Shown here: one piece after another, positions 11,721-25,950 of the stretch
Numbering within the stretch: the stretch's first letter is position 1
Layout of the letters: each line of letters starts with the position of its first letter
DNA from: Coniferiporia sulphurascens
Lineage: Eukaryota; Basidiomycota; Agaricomycetes; Hymenochaetales; Hymenochaetaceae
NCBI GenBank assembly: GCA_002794785.1
Contig: NBBA01000009.1
Coordinates: forward strand, 1,426,001-1,490,000
Length of the DNA stretch: 64,000 nt
Reading direction: 5' to 3'
Notes under the pieces: generated by a model
What the model was told of the DNA's origin: nothing
The model's input: only the letters and a program-made list of their open reading frames with translations
The model's database searches: none
Made by a program: the position numbers and the translations under genes

Positions 11721-12059
11721 CGCCTGTCCGAGACGACTGTCGGACGCAGGGCGCCGACCCGTCGGACATTCTTTCGAACATTTCTTCCAGCCCAGCCGTT
11801 GCATTGTGTCCTGGCTAGCGCTGACTTTAGCCCCCTTTTCCTCAAAGCACTGAGGCTGGACCTGCCTAGCTAAATCTCGTTCGGACAGTCTGGCGACCTG
11901 GTTCGGCTCATGCGACCTGCTAGAGTCCCTGCGTTCCTCAGGTCCCTCCATAATCTCGTACCTCCATCTGTCTGTCGAGGTCGACTGTTGCGTGGACGCC
12001 GTCGAACGACTCCCACCGCCGCCAGTGGGGAAGCAGTCTAGTTGGCCGTTACCCACAAC
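11721..12059. other. Intergenic region upstream of the DUF6534-like gene
   Basis: GC-rich sequence between the LINE-1 A-rich tail and the next start codon. No coding signal was recognised; it presumably holds the promoter of the gene at 12060. LINE-1 therefore ends about 340 bp upstream of that gene. Confidence 0.5.
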
Positions 12060-13829
12060 ATGGCGTCGTACTCGGTGGATGAGCTCAGTCAACATCCGCA
12101 AGCAATAATAGGCCCACGTTTCGTCACGGCTATCATCCAAGGGCTCGAGTCGGGGCTGATCGTAAACCTTGCCTATCGCTTCTGGAAGGATGACTTCGCG
12201 GAAACAACAGTTATGAAGGCCATCGTTTCTTTCGTTATAACAGTTTCATTGTGAGTTTGGCATAGACTTATGGAAACGCGAGACGCGTATTAACCTGACG
12301 GAATGCTTTCTTACAGCATGCAGACGGCCTTGACCTTTCGCGTTGTCCATAACGATCTCATTCTGAATTTCGCGGATTGGGTGAGCTTCTGTTCCTTTAG
12401 AACTTGACGTACTGTATATCTGAACAACGGAAAGGCCCAACTGCTCAACAGCACAGCGGGCGACGCCGACCTGGTATTGGTGAGTGAAATTCCTGAATAT
12501 TTTGTCTCTTCTCATGGACATTATAGATCGTCTTACTGGCGATGCCACCCAAGGCGACATTCATATGGCGATGTTGGAAGGTACGGTATTATTTTGTGAA
12601 TCCGCTATTGGAAGCTGGAAACACCCTTCTGACGGAGCCGTACAGCTCGTAAGACACCGCTCGCGCCACGTTATAATTGTGAGTGGGTTACCTGCATTCC
12701 CAGTTGTTTGTAGATCCAGTGACGTCTAAATTGCTCCAAGGCTATCCTTTCTGTGTTGTGGATCGGCAGTGTTGCGACCTCGATTCTAATAATCTACAAG
12801 GTCTTCACAGGTGATAATGCTAGACATACCCCGGTTAGTGACCTTGCTTTTATCGGGAAGCGACAAGGACATTGACCTGTAATTTGGCTAGAATGATCCC
12901 TACTGTGAGGCTAATGATGCTTGTTCTTAAGTGTACAACTAATCGGAGCGAACATAGTTATTTCTCATCTTTCTGCCGCGATAGGTGAGTTTAGTCATGG
13001 AACGTGTGTCAACTCGCACATACAATTGACTCTTTTTTATCCAGCCCTGGACGTTGGTATCTGCTGTACATGTGAGTAATGTATCACTCCAGCCTACAGA
13101 TGAGTGTGTCTGACGACGGACATTCTCACAGTAACGTATCACACGCTCCCCATGCGCCCGCAAATATTTACAAAATCCATAGCAACCGTACATTCTTTAT
13201 CCACTTTTCCTTCGCATCTGTCTAAGTTTGCCACGACAGACCGTATACCGTGTCTCCTTCATTGTGTGGGAGAGCACCTTCCCGCCCTGCGCATGTCTGT
13301 TCGTCTCGCTCGTCTTGTACTTGACGACCATCCGCACGAGCCTATGGGCAAATCTCTTCCACAGTATCACCGGACAGCTATACGTCATCTCGCTCTTCAC
13401 GGTATTGTGCGTGTCTCCTCCCCCTCTCTCACGCGTTACTCAACTCACCACCCCGGACCCGCCTGCTCAGGATGGGCATGCAAACCGCCACAAGCGGACA
13501 CGCCCGGCACGGCTGCGCAGCGTCGTGGTCCACGGATCCAGCAGCCGCCGTCGCCCGGGGCAGAGAGGTCGTACGTTCAGTTCATCTCTCTTTCCCCCCG
13601 ATTCCTCGGGCTGGCTTGTATACTCACCCTCGTCTCCTTCCCAACCCAGGACAACGCGACCATCCCTAACTTCGGGTTACGCGATCTCCCGGCGTCGTCG
13701 CGCTCGTCCACAGTGAGCGACGACGTGCCCGCGGAGCACGGCGCAGCTTGCACTAAATCGGCGTGTCCTGACGCAGCCCCCGAGGCGGGCCCGGCGCGGG
13801 ACTGCAAGTCTCCATCCTTCAATACGTAG
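12060..13829 (+). CDS. DUF6534-like multi-pass membrane protein (multi-exon, model partial)
   Basis: A chain of small exons codes for hydrophobic segments in the order seen in basidiomycete DUF6533/DUF6534 seven-helix proteins. Exons with good phase are 12060-12250, 12317-12380, 12435-12479, 12527-12580 and 12646-12678. These give an N-terminal helix pair (IIGPRFVTAIIQGLESG, then VMKAIVSFVITVSF) and a basic loop. Later exons at about 12741-12810, 12945-12985, 13050-13080 and 13118-13401 give LSVLWIGSVATSILII, a LDVGICCTLTY segment and a last helix ending ITGQLYVISLFT, the usual position of the family's conserved LY-S-L motif. The exon junctions between 12810 and 13230 and the C-terminal tail (exon from 13471, then to about 13829) are not resolved. 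Function is unknown; the family is speculated to be receptor-like. Confidence is good for the gene and moderate for its exact model. Confidence 0.6.
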
Positions 13830-14116
13830 GGGTGCTCGCCTGAGTGGCGTCCTTTTTTTTCTTTTCTTTGCGGGGTTGACGTGATGGGAAGAGGTTATTA
13901 CATTGTATATCTGCAGCATAGGTGACTCGTTACATGAATTTCTGTATTTTTATTCCTGCCATGTTACACAGTTTGCTTCTAATCCGCTGCGTTTGAACGC
14001 CGCGTCCAGGCCTTCCACGACTTGCAATTGCGATTGCACGCGAGTATGTAGTACAGAGTCAGACGTTTAATCAATCTAATAATTCATTCGCGAACCCGGT
14101 ATATGTGTGGTCAAAA

Positions 14117-16085
<1,969 letters not shown>

Positions 16086-17435
16086 CTAGTAATCAGAGTA
16101 CACATCACCCGCAGCGCGTGCAACGAATTCAGAGCTAAACCCCATCGCACGCCCGCCGTCGCTCCCCATGTCCTCGAACATTGAATCCAACGGCGAAAAC
16201 CCCATATCCAGGTCACTCAGCGTAGGGGAAGACGGGTACGATATCGGCGGCGACGGTGGCCGGGACATGCCGCTCACTGCCAGAAACGAGGCAGAGAAGT
16301 CGAGCGTCGGCAAAACGACAGACGCTGCGGGGTCAATGTCCGGCGACAGTGACCTCGATGATATTAGCGAACTCATCCCGCTCTCTGGTTCACTTTCCTC
16401 TAAGTTTTCCTTATATTCGACAATTCGGCACCAGCCCAGGCCAGCCTCGCCTAGCACCTCTCTCACCGATGCCTCAGTCCATCCGCGGAATTCAACGCGC
16501 AATATCGTGCAGAGTCCGCTGGCGTCCCCATGAGCGGTAAAGCTAGCGCCTTTCTCCCAGACGTGTCTCGCATCAAGTCGCGCAAATAGCGACGATACGC
16601 GCAGTGAATGCACTCGATGCGACGACACGATGTCCTGCAGGTCGGAGAGTGGCAGGAGGTGTGGCTCCAAAGTGCTGGGTGCGTCTGACAAAGGGACGCG
16701 AGAAGTCGGTGTGGGTGCAAGGGGGACGAGCAATACCGTCGTAACGCCCGCAGGTGCGCAAACGGGGAAGTAGCGATCAAGCTCCTCCGCAGCTGAGAAC
16801 GAAGCCTTTCCCGAAGACGGCTTCATCAAGCTCCTGTAGCGCGCGTTCTCCTTCCGTTCTTTAACTTTCAGGCTCATCTTCGCTTTGTCCTTCATCTTCT
16901 TCCGCTCAACGTGCCGGTCGGCCTCATAGAACGCACGACCGGCGACGGGCACGTTCTGTGCGAGGTGCTGGAAGATTGGGCGCGCAGTCGAAAAGTTGCG
17001 CGCTGTGCCGAGACCGACATGCACCGTGCTAGGTGAACCAGGCGAGGGACGCGGAAGGAACGGCGCACATGGACGCTGCGCAAGCGAATTCCGTACAGGC
17101 AGTGAGAGGCGCTGCTGGATAGTCGGGGGACGCACGGCTGCACTGGCCCGCGTCGACAAAGAACGTCCCCATGCGCCCGCGGCAGGATGTCCGAGTCCGG
17201 GTGTGGTTAGATGCGCGAAGAAGCGTACAAACGCAGTGCGTGTAGTCTGCAGGATACGCCCAGCAGCGTTCGCGGCAGGTTGGTAAGAGCTAGATGCTGG
17301 AGGAGGGTATGGTAGTCCCGCACGAGGAACATGTACGTGCAGCGAGCGGGCGCCCGGGGCTATCTGAGACGGCACCGCCCGCACATTGGCGGACAGGCCG
17401 TGGCCAAGCCCGAGCCCCTTGGATACAAGAGGCAT
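16086..17435 (-). CDS. Uncharacterised 449-aa protein with mitochondrial-type N terminus (single exon)
   Basis: An uninterrupted frame from ATG 17435 (the first ATG after an upstream stop) to a TAA at 16086. The first 160 residues are rich in Arg, Ala, Ser and Pro with few acids and contain RSLSTRAS and RNFSTARP, the kind of sequence seen in mitochondrial presequences and their cleavage sites; import is inferred. A basic charged stretch follows (ERKKMKDKAKMSLKVKERKE). Next comes a compact region with regular hydrophobic spacing (about 225-345) including WCRIVEY, and then an acidic, Ser/Pro-rich tail. No known domain was recognised. It is tandem with GLR1, about 370 bp upstream. Codon use looks like that of its neighbours, and the long intact frame argues for a real gene. 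Confidence 0.7.
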   Translation of the reverse strand: MPLVSKGLGLGHGLSANVRAVPSQIAPGARSLHVHVPRAGLPYPPPASSSYQPAANAAGRILQTTRTAFVRFFAHLTTPGLGHPAAGAWGRSLSTRASAAVRPPTIQQRLSLPVRNSLAQRPCAPFLPRPSPGSPSTVHVGLGTARNFSTARPIFQHLAQNVPVAGRAFYEADRHVERKKMKDKAKMSLKVKERKENARYRSLMKPSSGKASFSAAEELDRYFPVCAPAGVTTVLLVPLAPTPTSRVPLSDAPSTLEPHLLPLSDLQDIVSSHRVHSLRVSSLFARLDARHVWEKGASFTAHGDASGLCTILRVEFRGWTEASVREVLGEAGLGWCRIVEYKENLEESEPESGMSSLISSRSLSPDIDPAASVVLPTLDFSASFLAVSGMSRPPSPPISYPSSPTLSDLDMGFSPLDSMFEDMGSDGGRAMGFSSEFVARAAGDVYSDY

Positions 17436-17700
17436 CGTGGAGGAGGCCAATCACTATCTCTGGCCTGAAGACAGAGATAACTTGGTGGTCGAGTTCAGCA
17501 AGACGATGGTATGAAGACAAGGAGCAATAGGAGAGCAAGCACAGCAAGCGGATGTAAGTACTTCACGGCTGCTGACGACGCTCGCCGGCAATGGCTTGCC
17601 GATCATGGTTACGTAACTACATTTGGTCATAATAGCGGTAGCATTTATTCAGTTTACAGTCTTTAAACGTAGTTCTTTTCCCACTTCAGTAGCGTTCCTC

Positions 17701-18403
17701 CTACGCACCAAATGTCGAGCTCTTGAAACTAAACCAATCGGGCCGTTAATCAACGTATTCAGATCATGACCGTGGCATTATCGGGCTTACCCCAGGTTCT
17801 CTCTTCCTGGATCGCTGAACGTGCTTATTATTGGAGGGTCACCAATCAATACGTTATCAGAGATGACTGGGAGTTGAGCAGACACGAACATGTAGCCTCT
17901 GTTATCTTGGATTCCTAGTTTCTCCTTGAAGAAGTCGAAAAATGACTTGCTGTACCCGACGTTTGCCTGTGCGTCAATGTTTCCCAGCGATATCTGCCAA
18001 TAGTTTAGATGTCTGGTTTGATTTTGTGTTTAGCTACAAGTTGAGCACTCACTACTGTCATTAGAAACGCAGGTTCGAACGTGCCTCCGAACGAGAGGGC
18101 TTCTTCATACGAGTAGCTGACTGAAATGTACGACTCAGGTTTGCCAAGAGTCTGTGCTGCGAGCTGATATTCAGACGAGGATTTCCAGATCGAAGACAAA
18201 GGGGTACGAGTGTGTTGATTAGCCACAGTAGACTCCAGGAGCTCTCATAGCAGGGCCTCCAGCTTACTTTGGAGAACTCGAGCACAAAAGCTTTCGGGTC
18301 TTCAACCTGGACAAGCAAGGTGATGGATTAGGTAAAGTAAAAACCCCAATAAGCCAGATCAGATCCGTGCCTTGACGTTTGTTGTGAGCTGTAGCCCCGG
18401 CAT
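17701..18403 (-). CDS. Macrophage migration inhibitory factor (MIF)/tautomerase-family protein, six exons, 115 aa
   Basis: Exons 18403-18371, 18306-18268, 18163-18053, 17993-17890, 17823-17791 and 17728-17701 sum to 348 nt, giving 115 aa, the canonical MIF length. The N terminus is MPGLQLTTN, so Pro2, the catalytic base of the family once Met is removed, is present. GKPESYISVSYSYEEALSFG matches the family's GKPxxYI block, NVGYSKSFFDFFKEKLGI the next helix, and GYITFSDPGRENLG the C-terminal strand. Family members are small trimeric tautomerases; the substrate in fungi is unclear. The first intron would use a GC donor (AAG then GCACGG); a GT donor six bases earlier would remove two residues. 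The other introns are GT-AG. The exons are so short that simple ORF finding misses the gene. Confidence 0.87.
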
Positions 18404-21400
18404 TATAATCTGAGATGAACGGAAGTACTGGCGGTGTGAAAGAACAGATCAAGTTTGATGCTAAAGTAGAACACGTCGGGCCTACCCGCCGCGATCTCGG
18501 CAAGTTCCCTATAAGGTTATAATCTTATCTCCATTACACAAACGCATTTGGCCCTTTCACACTTTGCATGGGCCACAATTTCCATCAATCTAATGATCAG
18601 AAATACATATATGAAAGAATGGGGGCCAATTGTCAGCACTGTATGTTCATTTTCCATGGACATCATGCCCTAGCCCGTATCAATTTCATTTCCCTTCTAT
18701 AAAGTACACTGGGACGTCTGCATTTCCTGCTAAAACGTGTGTGACGGTACAAAAATATCAAAAGACATGACGTAAATAGTTCCGCACAAAAAAATTAAGA
18801 CGCCACAAAATAAGTAGCATTCTCAGACGTTGCATACAGTCACCTATAAGTATCCACGTGGAGATATAGGTCGGGATCGAAAACGAAGGAAGCAGCTAGC
18901 TGAACTTGAAATGTGAATGGGGGATCACGATTCATGAGGCAACATCTCCAATCGGAACGCGCAAACTTCTAGCACCCGGGAGACCGGGTCACCGCCAGCA
19001 GCAGCCCTTACGTCGAGGGGAAGCGGTGTGAAATCAAGGAAGACTTCTCCGACTCAGATTATGGCACGGAAAGGGCTCGGGCTGGAGTGGTCTGAGCATG
19101 CTACTACGTGGCCACAAAGGAAGAGAGAAGTGGGGGAAGTTAGAGTAATAAAAAAAAGCTGAGTAATAATTGTATTTACAGACTTTGCATCCGGTTTTCC
19201 TGGAGGTTACGCGAAAGGGCCGGAGAAACAGTACATGTACTGTATATAGCGTAAGTTTAGTACTCCTCGAATGACCGTGCCTCGCCCCTTCAGGTTCAAG
19301 ACCCAGCGGCCGACCCTCTTTCTACTCACTTTACGGCTTCCCTCAACAAGAAATTATCTGTTATCAGTTCAAACACGGAGCTCTTTTGTTCCCGACGGTG
19401 AAACGAAACCTGCATGCGTCCCCCCCTGCATGTACAGCCTGTGAGCGCAGGTCGCCGGAGCAGGGCAGAACATGGTTTTTTTTAATCAACATTCGCATCT
19501 TGGATCGCGAGCCTGAGGAAGCCAACCAGATACGCGGGTTTGGTCATATGAGTGTCTGAGTACAATGCGTGTGCAGGGGTGCCGAGATACTGGCGGCTCG
19601 GGCGCGCAGGGCCATCCCAGTGTGATGAGTCGGATTATAGCCTGAGAGTCCAGAGTCTGGATCATTATGAAGACCTCGAGTACAATAATAACGATAACCT
19701 AGGTAGATTCCGTTAGTAAATAACGGCGCCTCTTGCAATGGTCTTCATCGGGGTTCTTTTCAAAGTACCCTCGCCTCTGAGTTGAGTTAGAGTCATAAAC
19801 AATGCACAAGATTCAGAACCAAGATCAGAATCAGGAGTCGGCGCTATCATCCACTTTCAATATTACGTGATGAGATTGTGAAAGCTTCTATCAATCGCAT
19901 GATTTGATCGGGAAACTGCGCCACATGATTCGGTCCTTTATTTCCACGACATTCTCGGGGATTGGGGCGGAAGCCAACACAACACACACACAATCATAAA
20001 AAATACGACTCTTCAGCATACGGGTGTACAACAGATGATGAGGACGGGGGTAAAGGCTTGGATACGGTACGATTCACTGAAAGTGGTACATTATATATTG
20101 ATCATTGTATCGAGGTCCAGAGGCAAACGGTGGGGCATTTAGGACATAGAAAGAGGCCTGGAACCATGCCATATCCGCCTGTCCAAGATGAACTTCGGGC
20201 AGTCGGACCGTACGATATTGTCTTAGAGTCCCAGTACTTATTGGCGGTGGCCGTTTGCCACTAGTAGCGCCGTGAGCAGCTGGGGCAGTGCTTGTCCAGC
20301 TGTGGGGCTGCAAGGGTACGGTCAGGTTGGTGAGAAGGTCGGTGTGCTAGATGTCTTACTGTACTGTTCCGGGTATTGGCGACTAGGTTTAACATGAGCA
20401 ATATTCATAAACCAAGTAGCATGACGCACTATTGCCAGCATGTCCGTTGACAGTTGGGCGGGAGGCAATCGATTGGGTGGTTAGGACTGAATTTGCACCT
20501 ATGACTGGTGCAGAAGATCTACGCAATGGCGCCGAGCTCAGCATTTGTTCACTACGCGCCTGCCGGCTACATACCATTTCTTCGGGCTGTGAATTGAGTA
20601 AACCGGGAGTGAGCGGCAGAGTTGACGACGTGCACACGCATTACTCACGAGTGAAATAGAATGTCCACATTTAGCGTAGACGTTGGTGACTCTGGTTTAG
20701 TGGGTTAGCCTGTATCGAGGTGCCTCTGAAACGCGTCGCTGACCTTCTCCAGTGGCACATAGTCGGCAGGGCCTAATGGGTAATGGATAGATGGGGCTGA
20801 GAGGGGTGCGTTGAGTGGGGTATTGCGTGAGGGGTGTTTAGTTCTGACGTTCCCTCTGTAGTTGGCTCCGACCTTTTGTACCCTGACGAGCATACCCAAT
20901 AAGTTATGGTGACAGGATTCATGCTCCAAGTAACCAGGGCATCTCGGCGGGATTATTCCTCAATCACGTATGAAATGCGTGGGCCCGTCAACATCAGTAC
21001 ACAATTCATCTTGGGCGTGAGATCAGTGTGATTTTTACAGAAGGGGTCCAGCGGGGGGCGCATCGTGGGCTGGTGAAGGGTAGGAAGTACCGAACGAACG
21101 GGGTTCGTGGCATAGCCAGCAGCACCAGTACCAGCAGTATTAGTCTTTTCTGAGAAGCCCATCGATGTATGTGTCAGCGGCCTTCGAGCTGGATAAAGGT
21201 ACTACAAACCTGGCTTGCAGTGCAGAGGTTATTAGACGGGCGCACTGTGTCTTGCGTTCCAGTCTACGCGCCGCCATTTCCCTGCGCCGCTCAAAAGGAC
21301 GTCAACCAATGCGAATGGTATGGAGGGCGTTCACAGTGGCGCCCATGAAATAAGACGAATCCGAATCAGGAGCTTTCCGAGCAGCGCGCCGCAAGGCATG

Positions 21401-22294
21401 GACTGCGTATTGATGGCTCTCGCCCTAAAGCGTTGCAGGCCATCACCGTGGTACTATAGAAGAGGCATGCCCGGACAAGCATAAGAATAGTCGAAACGAG
21501 TCTGATTTTCACAATCGCAAGCGAGAGGAAATAATCCAGGTTATAGTTCGGGTTGCTCGGATTGCACCAGCATTGTGTGGCAGTGGTTGAATGACGCCCC
21601 GGCGTGTCAGATGAATTTCGGATTTCCATACACCAGGATGAACCACGGGTTTGATAAAATTTGCAAAGATCAATGCATTAATCAGGGCAAATCCTAGATG
21701 GTCCGAAAGAACAGCAGAGTTGCAGATTGATAAGGAACTAGTAATGATACGACGTTTGAGCGGGTAGTCATGAATTCAGAACAACTTGAAACCCCGGCCA
21801 ATTATAGGCCCAGAAAGGCAACCAGGGTGTGGCTGCTTCAGTGGCGGTCTTCAATCTCCGTCGCTCATTGCGGCCGGGTCGCACACAGACCTCATTAGCA
21901 AAGTTGCTCCCATCCCTCATGGCAAAATGCAAGAAAAATTTCGTGGACTCAAAGGTGAACGACAGTTCTCTTGCCTTTTGCAGTGGTATCTTTTCCGTAC
22001 TGAGGTGCCACCTTACAGGACACAGCCCTCCTACTCGCGGGGTCTATCGCGGACATACAAGAAGAAAAGACATCAGCGAAGAAGAAGCTGAATCGTGTTC
22101 GTCTAATCTGCTCCCTCACTTAATCTTATGCGAGATCGTTGGGCTCATGAAGCTTCGCTACCAACATCTAGGAACGACACGACGATCACGCACGCACGAA
22201 GACGCCGCATTCGATTTCTGACAATGACCGTCTGGTTAGTAATTCTTGGCCGGCAGCCATCATGATCGTCTCATCTGAGCTCTTTCCAACTACA
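18404..22294. other. Gene-poor region, 3.9 kb
   Basis: Between the MIF-like gene and about 22.3 kb no reading frame with a recognisable domain or consistent exon chain was found on either strand. Frames are short, and no LTR ends, long terminal inverted repeats or poly-A tails were spotted. A decayed gene made of very small exons could still be hidden here. Confidence 0.4.
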
Positions 22295-22444
22295 GAAAAA
22301 GGCTAAGGAGGTCGTTCTTGCCCAGAAGGCGCGAGCCAAGAAGCGGAGGTCCGAAGCCCGCAAGAAGGCTTACAAGTCCAAAACGGTTGTCGAGTCTCTG
22401 ACTCAGGAACCCCAGACCAAAAAGAAAGGAGTCTCTTTCGCATG
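22295..22444 (+). other. Possible last exon of a Lys/Arg-rich protein
   Basis: After a plausible intron (donor GTTAGT near 22234, acceptor CTACAG ending at 22294) a frame runs to TGA. It encodes about 49 residues that are strongly basic (KKAKEVV, RAKKRRSEARKKAYK) and end KKKGVSFA. This composition is typical of the tail of a nucleolar or ribosome-associated protein. No upstream exons could be assigned, so it may be a gene remnant or a chance frame. Confidence 0.22.
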
Positions 22445-23125
22445 AAATGGATCTATCTCTGATACTGTGAGGAGATAAATAATCCGGCCGGTGATGATGA
22501 ATCGGGCTGGCAGGCAACTCTTGTCGTTTGTTTCCTGCTGCATCATGATGAAAGGAAGCGCTCACGGGCTTTCGTGACGACCTCACTTTCGTGTCAGGAT
22601 GGTAGGCTTTGTGCTCGGACGAAAGAGATGTATACATCAAACCTTACGCTTCTATTCTGATTGCGGTTTCTCCGCATGCCCGAACGCTCGCCCGTCGCGA
22701 TTACGATGCATCATACAAGCGCTGCATGTACATCAATTCGATCGTATGGGAGCAGATTATCGGTTCTACGTTGCGCGATTCACCGCGGAACGCTACTTTA
22801 TCTCGTATGGAAGGCGGCGTCATGACAAGGCTTCACTATCGGATCTTCACCCCCTGGCGTTATATGTTCCGTCGATAGGAGCTCAGTTGATAATGTTATG
22901 GGGATCCGAGGGATATCATTCATCATGGAAACACCCTTTTATTCACATTTACTATTCACATCTATTGTCCAAATCTACGTCTAATTTGACTAGTCCGATC
23001 TGATCTGCTATAGTGTGAGCACATGCACGCATTGGACACATATGATCACCAATTTCTTTCACATCGTATTCTGGCCCGTTCTGTGGTTTTCTGTGGGAAG
23101 CTTACATTTATTACTAAACTCAAGC
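22445..23125. other. Intergenic region, nothing recognised
   Basis: No coding or repeat signal was recognised. It includes the 3' flank of the 769-aa gene on the minus strand. Confidence 0.4.
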
Positions 23126-25950
23126 CTACTCCTTATGTTCTTGAGTGGCTTCGTGCTCTTGAGCGGTAGCCCCTTGTCCATGTTGCTCGTGGTGAGCAGG
23201 GCTAGCGGTTGCTGTGGAGGCGTGAGGCGTGGTTGGTGCGGCCGTTATTGCCCGGGGTGCCGCCACTACAGCTGGTTGCTGTTTTTCTTCCAAGCGCGGC
23301 AAGGCAGGCACGATTTGCGAGATCCAGCCAATAATCTGAGGTGACTTAATAGTGATGCTGAAACAAATGAAGTCAGCTACGTAATTCAGGACCAATGGAT
23401 GTGAAGTGAAAATATCGAAGGATTATTTCTGAAACTCTTTAAACTTACCGACACCCGCTGGCCGTCGTCTCACAGGAGGATGACGAATGCTGGCTACTCT
23501 GCGAGTGACTTCCAGACGCCTGGAAGGGGCCATAACCGACGCTTGCAGACGCCGTTGTATTTGAAGAATCGAAGTGACTTTGGATTGCAGACGTCTCCCC
23601 AGAAATTTCAAGAACCACGTTGGCGGCTAGCAGGAAAGCTGGGAGACAGAAAACAAATTAGTCAATTTCCCTAGGCTTAACCTGGAAGACCAACCAGTCG
23701 GATACACGGGGAACGTGCTGTATAGTAAAAGTTCTTCTTCGCGCTCTTGCCTACTACCAACCTTAACGTCCTTGTAACTATCCGGGTCCATAAGCGCTGC
23801 GAGCCTGACAGGACCAGGCGAGATACTGTGCAACAGGGTTAGCAGAGTATACCCCATCAATTTCAGGGGGAGCACTTACTGAGCGCCGGGTGCTGCTTGG
23901 AGATCGTCGTCGTAGAACAATTCAGGTCGCAACCAGGAGCGAGTGATATCAACACGCATACACTCGAACGAAACCTTGACGCTGGACTTGGCCATCTGAC
24001 TGGCCGCATCCGCAGAGGACTTAGAGTGCGACATGCTAGCACTGACGCTGAACATTCCGGCCCTTGCAGAGACGGACGCAGAGGTTGAGGAAGTGTGTTG
24101 GGAGGCTTCTTGATGCTCGGAGGAGGCCGAAATCTCGACGGTGATAGGGGTAAAGTATTCCTCCTCGCCCTGTGTCGATGTAGCATCCTTGCCAGCTGGG
24201 GACGGTTTTGTCTCTGGGGCTGCACCGGGTAGACCAATGTCAGTGGCTACGATGTCGGATGCCTTCCCTAATTTTTTCGTCATTAGTTCTTTTCGCTCTT
24301 CATCAAGTTCCGTAATCTTTTTCTCATTGGCAGCGATTTCATCAGCGATTTCATTGGCAGACCTCTTAAAGAGATCGTCCATGGCGGAAAGGCCGATGGC
24401 GCTCAGGCGTTCAACGTTCGCTTTGTCGTATTCGGCAAGAGCTTCAGAGAGCTTGGTACGAGAGTCTTCCATTTCCTGGGTTGCTGCCTCCTTTTCTTCC
24501 GGCTTCGCAGCCCTGATATCGTTGCTCGTCAGTCCCTATAGTTCCAACAAAGTAGGCTAGTCTGTTACTAACTTATCTCTGTTGAGGTTATTAAATTTGG
24601 TTCTTTTATCCATGAAGTCCTTCATAGCGGCTTTCACTGCGTCGTCTCCTTCTTTCAGGTCCGGTACAGCGATCTTACCGCCACCCTCGGCTAGCTGCGG
24701 TGGATTCTGTGCTCAAACATTTAGTTTGACCAATTGAAGCGACCATAAATTATTACACACACATCTTTCAATACTTCGAGCATTCTGTTCCTCTTCTGGA
24801 GACGGGAGATCTCCCATGTGTATTGAGCAACAGTTTTAGTGCCATCTGCGGCGTCACCGGCCTTTGCTTTCTTTTGCGCAATATGCGCCCTTGGAAGGTT
24901 TATGAGCACACATGGACGTTGTTACGGTCGGCTCGAGTATGCATACCAGTTTGAAGGAGAAAGTTTCACCGTTGGGTAAGCCAGTGTCCCATCAGTATCC
25001 ATTACAACGGCATTCCTCATGGATTCCTTAATTAATAGGGTTAGCAAAAGGGAAGATGATCAAACTCGCCCATCTGCACACCTTGCTCTGTTCGACTCGA
25101 GCTATGGCTGAGTCATTGTCAACGACAGAGAACCAGTATTCAGCGGCTTCTTTCCTGCCATGGACGACCCAATCCTTGTACGCCCCCTCGACATCATTCC
25201 GCAGCTTGCGTGCATTTTCGCTGACCCAACGGTCGTATGCGGCGCGCTGCTGAGCGATGGTTTTGTTGGCAGGGTCTCGGACGATATTTTGATACGCCTG
25301 GTCAAACAGCTTGATCTTCCTTTCTTCAGCGGCTGTGTATTGCTTCTGCTTCTCAATGTACGAGTCCAGATGACTCTTTCCAGGGTTCCTCTCATCCTCG
25401 GCAAGAAGCCAGTTCATACCCTTGTCAAATTTCTTTTCAGCTTCTGTGAGCTTATTGGGATCAGCAACTTCGACGCCAACAGTCGTTCCTAAGAGACTGT
25501 AATTAGTGCATTTCACGATGGCCATCACATTATTAACTTGCCTTTGGCCACAAGCTTTGAGAGTGTGGCAGCGTAGCTTCGTGAAACGGATCTTCCCGTC
25601 GGGCCCAACTGTACACTCGATAATGCAGGCATATCGTCACATAGGATTGCTTGATTTAACTCCGTGACAGCCGGGAGTACCGGCGCAGTCATCTTCCCGT
25701 CTTCATCAAACCCCTGAGTGAAATCCTAAAGAGCGAGCAATATCGTCAGAAGAATGTACAGCATTGTTTTCAAGAAAAAGCACACCTCAAAATTGACGAC
25801 TTTCCCCGGAACCATGACCGTCAAGAATTGCTCCGGAGGAGCGGGAATCGCGGCGCGAATTGCCTGCCGTATCCTATTGGATATCTCGGCGATTCTATCC
25901 ACGCTGACGCTCTCCTGCTGTTCAAGTGGCTTCTGTGCCTTGTCCGCCAT
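23126..25950 (-). CDS. Uncharacterised 769-aa protein, ten exons
   Basis: Exons 25950-25786, 25725-25542, 25488-25082, 25026-24947, 24889-24763, 24706-24569, 24535-23880, 23825-23695, 23638-23449 and 23357-23126 sum to 2310 nt with all phases matching. The start is MADKAQK. The N-terminal two thirds are largely charged and helical, with probable coiled coil around EIAANEKKITELDEERKEL. A Ser/Ala-rich stretch follows (about 470-520), then a compact block with VSFECMRVDI, WLRPELFYDDDL, ISPGPVRLAALMDPDSYKDV, FPVYPTAFLLAANVVLEISG and SPQIIGWISQIVPALPR. This looks like a conserved domain, but its function is not recognised. The second intron has a GC donor with a perfect GCAAGT. The tail is rich in Ala, His and Gln. 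It stands alone between two gene-poor segments. Confidence 0.8.

Noticed and set aside
19285..19330. GGTTCAAGACC as a tRNA B box
   Set aside because: No matching A box, acceptor stem or anticodon arm at the right distance.
22599..23003. 134-codon plus-strand frame
   Set aside because: No domain, no conserved-looking blocks and no exon partners.
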